Shown: piece by piece, positions 11,335 through 23,100 of the stretch | Layout of the letters: each line of letters starts with the position of its first letter | How positions within the stretch are numbered: the stretch's first letter is position 1 | Origin: Rhododendron vialii | Lineage: Eukaryota; Streptophyta; Magnoliopsida; Ericales; Ericaceae | NCBI RefSeq assembly: GCF_030253575.1 | Contig: NC_080564.1 | Coordinates: forward strand, 23,894,001 to 23,958,000 | Length of the DNA: 64,000 nt | Direction of reading: 5' to 3' | Made by a program: the position numbers and the translations under genes | The notes under the pieces: generated by a model | Database searches by the model: none | Seen by the model: only the letters and a program-made list of their open reading frames with translations | What the model was told of the DNA's origin: nothing

Positions 11335-11800
11335 GTGGGTTTTAATATTTTTGATAATGTTAGAAGTTTGAAGTGATTCAGTTGGTAATAGAGTTTGATT
11401 TTTATGTATTTTGAAGAACAAAACTGTGTTGTTGTGATGTTTTGACTGAGATTTTGCAGATGGACCTTTACTGTGGTTTTAGATCAAAAGGATGAACATG
11501 TGCCACGGGCACAAAGCCCAGTTCATAGCTGAATGAAAAAATGCAAGGTTCCCCCAATCTCTGTGATCTGGTGAATGAAAAATTGCAGCCCGGTTTTGAA
11601 TTCATTACATTTGTTAACTGATGGAGGCATTTTTCAGCTAAAGCAAAATGGAACATAAAATGAGGAAGATACAGTACAGATGGTTATCAATATCCTGCAT
11701 GGACCCATTAAGGATGCAATGGTGCTAGGAGATTGCCAAACATTCTCTCAACTGTTTGAACAAGTTGCTCGCGCCTTTAAAGTTTCTGGCTACAAGATGG

Positions 11801-11828
11801 AAGGCGTTTCTGGCTACAAGATGGAAGG
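11801..11828 (+). repeat. Short tandem duplication inside the MULE
   Basis: The unit GTTTCTGGCTACAAGATGGAAGGC occurs twice in tandem around here. The surrounding 11680-11830 is open in parts and may be another captured fragment, but I do not recognise it. Confidence 0.5.
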
Positions 11829-12469
11829 CAATCGGTGTACCTAGATGGCTTTTTTCCTTGGTGTTGTATTGGTGTCGCGATTCTGTTTATTGTGCTTAAA
11901 TTTGTAGCTTAAGTAGTTGGAATGTCACGTTATAGTATGTTTTTTTTGGAATATCAATGTATGGCTTGATTGAGAATGGCCCGGTGTGGGTTTATTTTTT
12001 AAATTCGATCGTGAATGGTAATTTAGGATGACAAATGCCTGGCGTGGGTTGATATACACTATTGTTACTGATGTTTGTTGCTGCTGTTGTCAGTTTGAGA
12101 CGTAAGCCGTTAGGCTAGGCCATAAAGCAAGGAAACATGTCAAATTTTTTTTCCCTGTTTGCTTGCTACACATTTTCTGGGCTTCACTTCTTGAGTTGCC
12201 ATGTTTTTCAAAAATAACATTAATCTTGATGGCCTTGTGGGTGCCAAGTCGTTGAATGAATGAGTTTGTAATTTATGATGTGCACATTGGGAATCATGGA
12301 TGGTTTGCCTTAAATTCGGGGTCCCAAGCATGCAAGCATAGGAGAAATCCTTCTCTCTTTTCTTCTTTTTTCTCTTTTTTTGAAGAGCATAGGAGAAAGC
12401 TTAAGTCCATGTTTCTCACTGTGCTGTTGCAGATTGGAAATTGAAATATGTACATTTGTGTTGATAGCA

Positions 12470-12640
12470 ACAACAAGAACCAAAGCATGGGACACGACGG
12501 GACACACATTCATAGCAACAAAAGACAACATAAAAGGCCCGACACGACAAAGATACGGACACGACACGGATGTGGATACTCACAGTATGTGCCAAAAACT
12601 CAATAGGACACGACACGACACAGGTGTCGACTAAACTTAT
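12470..12640 (+). repeat. GGACACGACAC-rich simple repeat
   Basis: Irregular array of GACACGACACGG-like motifs inside the MULE, without coding sense. Confidence 0.5.
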
Positions 12641-12852
12641 GAAATGTACCAAAGCATGGGACAAATACATGAGAATGGAAGCTGAATTTCAAGCATAGAA
12701 AAAACTGCAATTACATGTACAAAAAATTGCAGTTCTGATATAGAAGCATTCACAAATTCATTGCAAGGTTTTCCTTCACAACTAACATAATATACAAGTA
12801 AACTAAAAATCTCCAACTCCTCGCCTCCTTAGAAGGACATGGGAATGGAAGC

Positions 12853-13068
12853 AAAGCATGGGAATGAGGCACCAAAAACCAGCATCATTCCATCAAAAAG
12901 CAGCAACTTCAGTAGTATCTCAAAGCATGGGAATGAGGCACCAAAAACTAGCATCATTCCTTCAAAAAGCAGCAACATCAGTAGTATCTCAAGGCATGGG
13001 AATGAGGCACCAAAAAATAGAATCATTCCATCAAAAAGCAACATCACTGCATCAGTAGTATCTCAAAA
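12853..13068 (+). repeat. 69-bp minisatellite, three copies
   Basis: Units begin at 12853, 12922 and 12991 with AA(A/G)GCATGGGAATGAGGC and end in AGTAGTATCTCA. The spacing is exactly 69 bp, a multiple of three, so the array is open on both strands; this explains the repetitive frames seen there and gives no evidence for a protein. Confidence 0.9.
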
Positions 13069-13443
13069 GTATCATTCCAACCTTGAAGTTCTCAACATGC
13101 ACAGAAAAAAGAAAGCAAAGAACAAACTAAGTCAAATCAAAACAGAGAGAGAGTGTGTCCTTGTCGAACTTAGAGCTAAACTTACTATAATCAAGTCCCC
13201 AATCAAAATGAAGATTCATTAAGGTCATAGCTCCATGTACCAAGATATCCTACACTTCCCTGAGATGGCTGAAATCATAACCGATTAAAATTATAGTAAC
13301 AAGGAAAAAATGCAAAATTTGAAAAGACTCGATGTAGTACAAATGAAGTCATATTTACAGTAATGGTTCCACCCTCTTGTGTGATATTCCCGTCAAACCC
13401 CGTAGCATGAGTGTAGACTTCCACATCCTAAAGCAGAATAAAG

Positions 13444-15689
13444 TCAAATGCCAAATCCTACAAACCAATCAACATAATTACGAATAAATAAACATTGAAA
13501 GGAATGTATAATGATTGGTATACCCGGTATACTCTTTGCATTGGCGCGACTACATTGGACCCTTTTGTTTGATTTCACATTCTTCTTAATAATTTGTTCA
13601 GTCATAGATTGCTTCCTCTTAGTCGGTGGTCGCCCTCTTCGAGGACCTTTACTTGGATCGCCCAGGGTAATTGATTTATCTTGGAAACATTCCATATCAA
13701 TTTGTGCATCTCCAACCGTAGACATATTACTTACACATTTCTCATCGTCTAAGTCATTCTCCGCTTTAATTTCTCGCAACCTATCCGCCATCCTATGAGT
13801 CTTCGCAATGGAATACATGGCCTTATCAGCGACCTCATTGAATAACTTCAACAAACTGTCATAGCGAGCGAATTCAGGCTTGCTATTCCAATTAACATAA
13901 CTGACCTTAATTTTTGTGTGACTCCTCGCCAAGTTTTTGCTCCATCGTCGTAGAATGTATTTATCAGGCATAACTTCAAGCTTCTTTTTTGACCAAACCG
14001 AAATCATATGCGTGCACACCATCCCCTTACTCTCGAACAATCGACAATTGCAATTAGTTTCTCTTGACTTCTCATTAAAATGAACAAGAAAAGCACGAGT
14101 TTTACATCTATCTTTTTTCTTTCCAACTAGAATGTCTTGTTCAATGTGAAATTCTGAAATACCATTTTCTACTGGTCTAATAGTCAAATTGCACCCAATC
14201 TTGAAGGTTACTTGGTCTCGGAATTCCTTGCATTTCGCAATTGTGTATACTTGCTGAAATTGGTTCTCAAACTTGTAAGGGGACACATTCTGAATTTGAA
14301 CATTTAAGGAACAAGCATTTGCCTCTTCTTCTTTTTGCACCTTCTTATGCAAGGCATTGTCATATTGTTCCACAAATTCCTTCAAGGTGGTATTGGAATG
14401 GATGTAGCCGTCAAAGTAGGAATTCATGCTCTCACTTCGTTGGGTTGATGACATCCGCCCAAAAGATATCATTAAGAAATGCAGGTACCCATTGGTGCCT
14501 TTCCTCGTACAATCCAGCTAGCCAATCATTGCTCTGTAGATTAAATTGGTTGATGAGATTTGCTTAATTTTGTTCAAACTCCTTTGGATTCAAGGAATCA
14601 TATACAACACTCTTGAGGGATGTTTTAATCGGCTTATACTGGTCGTAACTCTTAAATTTGTCAGGAACTTTATTCATGATATGCCACAAACACCGACGAT
14701 GACGTGCATTTGGAAAAACTTGACTTATCGCGTTTTGCATGGCCCTACATTGGTCTGTAATGATGGCATTACGGTGGGAATCTAACATGCAAGAAAGAAA
14801 AGACTTAAACAACTATACAAATGAAGCCGTGTCCTCCTATGATATCAAACCACATCCAAACAAAATCAATTGTCCATGATGGTTAACCCCTATAAAATGG
14901 TGCAAAAGGCATATTGTGCTTGTTAATAAGGTAAGTGGTGTCAAAGGTGACCACCTCACCAAATTCTTTGTATAACTCCGTACTCCTAGCATCGGCCCAA
15001 AAGACATGCTGTAATCGATAATCTTCATCATGATCAATGACATAAAAGAAGTCACCATTGTCTTTTTGCATTCTGACAAAGTACTTATGCATTGCTTCGG
15101 CATCCCCTTCTTTGAGCTGTAAACGCCTTTGTTTATCCTTGTGATTCCTTGCATTTTTATTTGTCCACATCAGATTATTAGGCCCCCCTGCCTCGATCTC
15201 ACATGAGGCAATGATTTTGTTTAATGTGATTCCGGCTGCCGTGTTCAATTCAATTGCCCTCATCGCATGTGGTGGGATATTTCGATAGCACTTAAGATAT
15301 TTCACTTTTTCCGAATCCATTTCATGGTTATGATTTTGTTCAATTGAATTCAACATCCACTTTCCGTCAACTTGTAAAGAGATATTCATACCGGCTTTAC
15401 ATTCTATTTTTGTTGTTGGATGGGCCTTAACGGGATTCAAAGCCATTGTCCTAGGCTTTCCACTTTGATGACAACCATAAGATATATTCGTCTTTACCCC
15501 ATTGTCACGCTTCTTAGAGAATTTTATGACTACACCAAAACCTCTTGATTTTGCATAAGTACTGTAACATTCCTTGGCTTCATCTTCAAAATTGAATAAT
15601 GTTCCGACCTTAGGTTCCAATACCATGTCCAAATTCTGATTTTCCTCCAGATTCTGATTCTCCTCCAAATTCATATCTTCTATTTCCAT
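13444..15689 (-). pseudogene. FAR1-type MULE transposase, broken
   Basis: Reading down from an ATG at 15687-15689 (MEIEDMNLEE) come a FAR1 DNA-binding domain (about 15600-15290, including KWMLNSIEQNHNHEM), the MULE transposase core with FWADARSTELYKEFGEVVTF then DTTY (about 15010-14920) and AIITDQCRAMQNAI (about 14760-14720), and a SWIM zinc finger CNCRLFESKGMVCTH near 14055-14010. The tail is basic. Breaks: an extra T in the run near 14889 shifts the frame at FAPF/VNHH; stops follow in the next 70 bases and near 14562; another frameshift falls near 14465 (DIFW / MSSTQRSE). Full-length relatives are about 650-800 residues and cut and paste MULEs or act as FHY3/FAR1 transcription factors. Its place between matched TIRs favours transposase origin. 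Confidence 0.85.
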
Positions 15690-16749
15690 GATTCTACAAA
15701 TAAGAAGTATAATGACTAAAGAATGCACACACAATCAAGGTTTCTTAGCAAATTGAATTAAGGAGCAGCAAACTAAAATTGAAGTTTAAGTTCAAATGTA
15801 CAGTGTTATGGAGAAATTTAGCTACAATCCCTAGTCCTAATTTTTAAATTAATACGAAATTAATTTTTTAATCTCTACTTTTAAAGCCACTATGTTATCC
15901 TCAAGGACCTCAACCAAAATTTTAACAACAGTAATAATACAAGTGTGGTATTACTTTAATCCCAACAATTTCATGGATTTCTTGTGGTCTCGACGAACTC
16001 AGTGCCACAGATGTTATCCCTCTTTTTAAAGTAATACTAAACTAATTTTTAATCCCCTTCACTCCCATGCCTTTCTTGGTTGGACCAACCCGCGATTTCC
16101 AACTAGTCTTTCTTCATTTTTAGAGCAAGAAGTAGAACTACAGTGAAGGAGTGGCGTCTCTCTTCTTTTCCCTATTACTCCCTTGGCTTCTTAAGGTTAG
16201 TACAGAGGAGGGGAAGGGCTCTGGCGGCCAAGGAAGCTATCTCAATTAAAGATTCATTAACTGCAGTTGAAGGGGTAGGCAATCTGTCTACTAAAACAAG
16301 AGCCAAATCCGATCAATCCGTTTCGGTAGCTGCTGAAGCGAGGAGCTCGATCCTACTTTTAAGCCCTAATTTTTTAATCCCTAGTCTTAATCTAGAATTT
16401 TATGCCAATACTGCAAAAACAAAAAATGAGAGAGAGAGATAGAGCATACAGAAAGGCAGATGGTGGTCGATGGCCGCCGTCTGTGGGGGCTCCGGTGGTG
16501 GTGGCCGCAGTCTGTGCTAGTTCGGTGGTGGTGGTCCGGTGGTGATCAATCGGGTGATGGTGCTTCGATCGGTGGTGGTGTTTCTACTGATTGGGAGTGG
16601 AACGGAGAAGATGAAAATGAAGGTGGAAGAGTAAAATTTTGGAGGCAGAATTGTGTTTGTCGTTCAAAACACAAAACTTAATTTTTTTCTTTTCCCACTC
16701 TTTTTCCCGTCACAGGGCAAGTGGGTTTCAATTTTTTGGGCAAAAGAGA

Positions 16750-16821
16750 GGGGGACCCACATACTTTCCACATCATTCCTTGCTGTCTTCTTTGCAAGGA
16801 TCCTTGCTAATAGCATTTCTC
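16750..16821 (-). repeat. MULE right terminal inverted repeat
   Basis: Inverted partner of 9923-9990; differs by a few substitutions and by the first base (GAG against CAG). Confidence 0.85.
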
Positions 16822-17399
16822 AGTTTTAAAAGCATTGGGAATAGTTGTTTTTGTTAAACAAAAAATTTGGGATGCTGCTATTCGCAACCCTTTATTTTCT
16901 CCATTAGCCCATTAAAACTTTCCAACTAATTACAACATGACCCCCTAATACGAAATGACCTACTTGCCCTTATACCTGTATATGAAATGACCTATATGCC
17001 CTTATGAACAAAACCCCTAAATTATCTTCCTCCCCTTCCCCCTTGAAATTCATCAGTACTTTTGAAAAAAAAAAAAAAAACCAGTCGTCGACTGGTTCAT
17101 CTGTTCTTCGTCTTCTCTTTTCTTCAAAACCCATCATCTTTCTTCTCTCATCCTTTCTCTCAAGCTTGTTCATCATTTCAATCTCAATGGAGGAGCCAAA
17201 TATTGTATCAATGGAAGGTTCCAGCCCTTCCATTGAAAAAAAAGATGACCCACTTCTAGGTTATGATTTCGAAATTGAAATGGAATCAAATTCTATCGGC
17301 AATGATATGATGGCTGAGAAGAAAAATGTTGTGATGGACATTGTATCTTGGAAGCCGCATGAGTAGATAACTTTTTTCCGTTCACAGTCCGACCTCCTA

Positions 17400-18180
17400 A
17401 TTTACAATTTGTTAAACTAGTTTTTCGGTGTTTCAGGGATAAGTAAGTTAAGTATTCGGTGTTTCAGGTCCGAATAAGTTAAATAATTTCGGTAGTTATA
17501 CACCGTAAACAATTACCCAACTTGACAATTAGTTACCGAAATTTAGACATAATTTCAACATTCAATTACCGAAATATATGTATCTTATTTCTGTTATACT
17601 CTAGTTTAGCAGTTAATTACTGATTTTAGTACGCAATTCCAACATGTGGTTACTGAAATATAGTCTTGTTTTCAACAGCTATTTACCAAAATGATTTTCC
17701 ATGTTTTATTTACTGGAATTCGGCAGTTAGTTACCGAATGGTGCACACATTTCCAACATCTAGTTACCGATTTTGACACTTGTTTTCAACAGTTAGTTAC
17801 CAAAGTGTTAGCAGTTAGATACCGAAATTACAAGTACTACTTTTCATTCAGTAATAGTCAGCAGTTAGATACCGAATTGTAAGTATATTTTTTACTTTCA
17901 CTTGCCGAAATATAGACTAATTGTCGACTGTCAATTCCCAAAACAGATCTAGAGAGCTAGAAAACTTATTTTAATGGACTTTTCAATTTCACTTTTAGGG
18001 TGATTCGGCAGTTAGTTACCGAATTTTGCTCACATTTTCAACATCTAGTTATCAATATTGACACTTGTTTTCTTAGTTACCGAAGTGTTAGTACTTACTT
18101 TTCCTTCAGTAATAGTCGGCAGTTAGTTACTGAATATTTTCGACATTCACTTACCGAAAATATAGATTAAATTTCAATTA
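17400..18180 (+). repeat. Degenerate array of GTTAGTTACCGAA motifs
   Basis: At least fifteen variants of (G/C)AGTTAGTTACCGAA, separated by AT-rich spacers often containing TTTCAACA, occur over about 780 bp inside the MULE-like element. Spacing is irregular, so it is neither a clean satellite nor a CRISPR array. Confidence 0.75.
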
Positions 18181-18423
18181 TTTTTTAAGAACACAAAAAT
18201 AAACGTTTGCATTGTTCTGAAAAACAAAAGATCATATGTGGTGCATACATATCACCATAGATGGTATTTCCTTCGTTTGGCACATGATGATTTTGCAACA
18301 TTAGCATTATAGGTAGTGATTAGGTAATGTTGATGGCGATATTTCCTTCTTTTGCATGGTTCTATTAAGATATGATCTTTTTAATTAAAAAAACTAACTA
18401 ACTAATAATAATCAACTAGATGT

Positions 18424-18560
18424 TAACCCCCAAGGGGGTTGGTCTAGGGGTGAAGGCCTAGGACGACTTACGAGTTTGCTCACTAGTAAGATTTCGAGTT
18501 CGAATTCTCTAGGTGCTATCAACTCTATTTAGGGTGAGTCCTTACGAAAAAAGTTAAAAA
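18424..18560 (+). mobile_element. tRNA-derived SINE-like repeat
   Basis: Contains a box A-like TGGTCTAGGGGTG and a box B-like GAGTTCGAATTCTC about 45 bp apart, then CTATCAACTCTATTTAGGG and an A-rich tail. This is the layout of a plant SINE with an internal Pol III promoter. A target duplication was not found. Confidence 0.6.
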
Positions 18561-19192
18561 ATTGTAGCACTATTTTGATGACCATTTCTACTAGATAGCA
18601 CTATATTACATAGTAGCTTTTAGCTTAGCTTTGAGAAAAAAGTCAAAAACCCACACTAAATTACGATACATCGGTATGGAATTAGAAAATACTCATGGGC
18701 AGGGGAAAGAAAGTCCTACTGAAAACAACTAGTTATAGCAAAACAAGGAGAATGTCTAGATTAGTACCTTTTCCTGGAAACCAAAACAGTTACCAAACAC
18801 CTTTTTGATTATAGCTTTCAGATTTCCAAATAACAAAACCGAAAATGGAATACAAAAACTTACCAAACACCACCTTAGTTCTACAAGGAACCAAACTTGC
18901 CAAGTAGGAGTATTTGTTTTCCCAAGTCTACTGCATTACAGGTCAATTTTATGAAAGTTCAAAACCAGACCCGTAATAAGTTCATTACAGTCAAAATATG
19001 TCGGACATCATAGCCCAACATTTCTAAATATCAAATATCCGACATCCATAAACATCCACAGATAGAAAGCTTTTCCGTCCGCCAACCAATGACTGGCTAA
19101 CATCATAAACCCAAGATCTACCCTCAGCCTGAAGCCCCAACACCTTGCTTATGAAAAATAACAGTTTTCAGTTGTAGAATGACCTGTACCTC

Positions 19193-19464
19193 CTACAGTG
19201 CCTCACGCAACTCCACAACTCCAAGTCTAGAATCACCCACAGCCTTGTCTACCACATCCAACACAGCAAGTACCTCTTCCTCGCGAGCACATCCCCGAAT
19301 AGGTGCCTCACCACATCCAACCCTCGAGTGCAAGACACTCCTAAACCACAGAAGGTATTCTGGACTACACAACGGGACACTCTTACTAAATCCTATACAG
19401 ACTCTAATATCCAGAGGCACCAAGTGGTACTGAGGGCTAGCCCAAATTCCGCCTGCCCAATAAC
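19193..19464 (-). CDS. Exon-like open frame, not recognised
   Basis: On the minus strand an AG acceptor (GTATAG) at 19465-19466 precedes an open frame of about 90 codons that begins GYWAGGIWASPQYH and ends ELREAL before a stop. It contains an acidic stretch (REEEVLAVLDVVD). I know no family for it. It lies inside the MULE-like element just left of the copia insertion, so it may be a captured host exon or chance. No upstream exon was identified because the copia element follows. Confidence 0.2.
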
Positions 19465-19601
19465 CTATACATATATAAAAATAATACAAGTTAGTGTTCA
19501 TAAAATACAAAAACAAACTACTGACCAATAGTAAAGTGTGAAAAAATAATCTGCCGGAAAGTAAAAAACAGGAAAAGATAATACGAGGAAAATGTTAATT
19601 A

Positions 19602-19954
19602 TGTTATAAAACTAGTGCAAAATAAATAAGATTGCAAAAACTAAATTAAGAGGTGGACACAAATATATAGAAGGATAGTTTCTCTAGGAACTATCAAGAA
19701 CAAAGTAGATCTTCAGGACCTATTATATTATACTCAGTGTTTCTCTTTTCTGCTCTATGGCTTTTCTTTCTCATTGATATTCATACTCTACATACTCTCC
19801 GATTACATCTACATTTATAGGAAAATGGGGGAGAGGATGATTAATGAGAGAGAGACCCCATAGAATTAACTAGGTTCCCTAACTAACAACATGTACTACT
19901 ATTCCACTCATTACCTTTAATGTGATCAGCCAACTTAGCAAGACTTTTCTAACA
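19602..19954 (-). repeat. Copia 3' LTR
   Basis: Begins TGTTATAAAAC and ends TTTTCTAACA on the plus strand; matches 25829-26181 along its full length. Confidence 0.95.
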
Positions 19955-19966
19955 CTCCCCCTTGGA
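19955..19966 (-). other. Polypurine tract of the copia element
   Basis: The minus strand reads CCAAGGGGGAG immediately before the 3' LTR, the expected plus-strand primer site in reverse transcription. Confidence 0.75.
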
Positions 19967-20168
19967 TGATCACATGCTAAAATATGCCTCGTTAAAACCT
20001 TGCCAAGGAAAACCCTGTGGGAAAAACCTTTGATGAAGGAAAAAGAGTGCAACATTCATGTATCTCTTGCAATATGACTTCAGTCTTCATATTGCCTCAT
20101 TAAAACCTTTGCTAAGGAAAACCTAGTGGGACAAAACCTTAGACTAAGGAAAAAGAGTGCAATCATTT

Positions 20169-23100
20169 TCAAGTTATTAACTCTCCCTCAATGCTGAAAG
20201 ATAAATCTTTGAGTCGACCCATTCCGATACTGTTTACCAACTTCTTGAATGTTGTGGCTGGTAATGCCTTAGTGAATAAATCTGTCAGATTGTCACTAGA
20301 CCGTATCTGCCGAACATCAATATCACCATTTTTCTGAAGGTCGTGACTGTAGAAGAATTTTGGTGATATGTGCTTAGTTCTGTCTCCTTTGATATAACCT
20401 CCCTTGATCTGTGTGATACATGCAGTGTTATCTTTATATAATAATGTTGGATGATCTTTGATTGAAGACAATCCATATTTTTCCCGAATGTGTTGAATCA
20501 TAGACATCAACCAAATACATTCATGACTTGTTTCATGAATTGCGATAATCTTAGAGTGATTAGAAGAAGTAACAGTCAACGTTTGCTTTACAGAATGCCA
20601 TGAAATAGTAGTACCACTGCAAGTGAACACATATCCTGTTTGTGATTGGGCTTTATGTGGATCTGATAAATAACCAGTATCTGCATATCTGATTAATTGT
20701 GATTGTTGATCCATTAGAATAGAATAAGCCCAAGTCAATCATTCCTCGGAGAGAGCGTAATATGTGTTTAACTCCTTTCCAATGCCTCTGAGTTGGAGTA
20801 GAACTATATTGAGCAAACAAATTGACCGAAAATGTAATATTCGGTCTTGTACAATTTGTTAGGTACATAAGTGCACCGATTGCACTCATATATGGTACTT
20901 CGGGACCAAGTATATATTCTCCCTCTTCTAGAGGTCGAAACGGATCTTTGTTCACATCAAGTGATCTAATAATCATTGGCGTACTCAAAGGGTGTGCCTT
21001 ATCCATGTAAAATTGCTTCAGGACTTTTTCCGTGTATGTTGACTGATGTACTAGAATTCCATTTGGCAAAAGCTCAATCTGCAGGGCGAGACAATACTTT
21101 GTTTTGCCAAGATCTTTCACTTCAAACTCTTTCTTTAAATATTCTGCGATTTTTATAAGCTCTTCCGAAGTTCCAATGAGATTTAAATCATCGACATAAA
21201 CCGCAATAGCCGCAAATCTAGAGTTTGATTTATTAGTAAAAATACATGGACAAATAGGATCATTTTCATATCCTTCTTTTAACAAATAATCACTAAGCCG
21301 TTTATACCACATACGACCAGATTGTTTCAATCCATATAAAGATTTTTGTAGCTTAAAAGAATAAACACTTCGAGGTTTTGATTTGTATGCTTCAGGCATA
21401 GTATAGCCTTCAGGGACCTTCATGTACATGTCAGCATCTAGTGATCCATATAAGTATGCAGTCACTACGTCCATCAGGTGCATATCTAGACATTCAATGA
21501 CTATTAAGCTGATCAAAAATCTAAATGTGATTGCATCCATTACGGGGGAGTATGTCTCCTCATAATCAATTTCAGGTCTCCGTGAGAAACCTTATGCAAC
21601 AAGTCGTGTTTTATAGAGCACAACTTCATTCTTCTCATTGCCCTTTCGCACAAACACCCACTTGTATCCTACATGCTATGTCCCATCAGGGGTTTGGACT
21701 ACAGGTCTAAATACTTCCCTTTTTGCAAGAGAATTTAGTTCTACTTAAATTGCTCCTTTCCACATCGACCAATCATTTCTATGTCGACATTCCTCGATAG
21801 TTTGTGGTTCACTTTCTTCATTACTTCCAGTAATGTTCTCATTACTTCTGGTAATGTCAAGAGCAACTTTAAACGAAAATACATTGTTGACAACGGTTTT
21901 GTTTCTATCCAATATTTCACCCGTATTCATATAATGTATTGAGATCTCATTACTTTCAGGTACTTGTTCCTCTTCAGGAAATAACTCTTCGAGAGACCTC
22001 TTTAGGAGATTCCATCACCTACTATGCCAGTGGTTTGTTCTGCAGGAACTTCAATGCGTGTTGGAATGTTAGCAACTGGTATATAAGACTTAGTTATCTT
22101 CTTTGTGTCGGTGAATACATCCGGTAATTGATTTGCAATACCTTGCAAATGAATAATCTTTTGAATTTCTAGGTCACATTGATTAGTACGCGGATCAAGA
22201 TGAGATAATGTCGAAGCATTCCAAGTAATTTCACCTCGAGCTTTTGGCTGCGATATATCTCCCCCTAATGGTGGGAACACTGATTCATCAAAATGACAAT
22301 CTTCAAAACGTGCCTTAAAAAGATCACCTGTTAAGGGTTTAAGGTATCTAATAATAGATAGAGAGTCAAAATCTATATAGATATCAAGTCTACGTTGAGG
22401 ACCCATTTTAGTGCGTTGGAGAGATGCAATAGGTACATACACAGCGCAACCAAAAACTCTTAAGTGAGAGATATTCGGTTGTTGACCAAATACAAGTTGT
22501 GTAGGCGAGTATTTGTGATATGTAGTTGGCCTAACACGAATTAGAGAAGTAGCATGTAAAATAGCATGACCCCAAGTAGAGACTGGTAATTTTGTTTTCA
22601 TGAGCAACGGACGAGCAATCAGTTGAAGTCTTTTAATAAAAAACTAAGCTAAACCATTCTGGGTATGTGTGTGTGCAACATGATGTTCAACATCAATACC
22701 TGTTGACATACAGTAATCATTAAATGCCAGAGATGTGAATTCTCCAGCATTGTCCAGACGAATTGTCTTTGATTGGATGATCCGAAAATTGTGCTCGTAA
22801 TCTGATTATCTGAGCAAGAAATCTAGCAAATGCAACATTTCGTGTAGATAATAAACAAGTATGTGAGCATCTGGTCGAGACATCAACTAAAATCATAAAA
22901 TAGCGAAATGGTCCACAAGATGAGTGTATTGGACCACAAATATCCCCTTGAACTCTTTGTAAAATGGATGGAGACTCAATAACGACTTTAGAGAGAGATG
23001 GTCTAGTTATTAGTTTCCCTTGTGAACAAGCATTACAAGGGTAATTGCTGGGCAAAAGAATCTTTTGGTTCTTTAACGGATGCCCATGTAAATTTTTGAT

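Larger units (their letters stand above)
9923..16821 (-). mobile_element. Mutator-like element (MULE) carrying an RPS6 fragment
   Basis: The two ends are inverted copies: 9923 onward reads CAGAAATGCTATTAG and the reverse complement from 16821 reads GAGAAATGCTATTAG; both continue through AAGGATCCTTGCAAAGAAGA and CAAGGAATGATGTGGAAAGT for about 70 bp, with looser similarity (CCACCACCGGAGCCCC motifs) further in. The flanks carry CGTTTTAAA (9914-9922) and AGTTTTAAA (16822-16830), a 9-bp target duplication with one mismatch, as expected for Mutator elements. Inside are a minus-strand FAR1-type transposase pseudogene (13444-15689) and a plus-strand ribosomal protein S6 gene fragment (10696-11334). 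Strand given is that of the transposase. The transposase is broken, so it could move only with help. Confidence 0.85.

Noticed and set aside
12853..13068. Regular repeats with spacers that might be taken for a CRISPR array
   Set aside because: They are contiguous 69-bp minisatellite units without unique spacers, in a plant nuclear sequence.
16143..16442. 99-codon frame beginning MKEWRLSSFPYY
   Set aside because: No recognised family or splice context; may be a captured fragment, but nothing in the sequence proves it.
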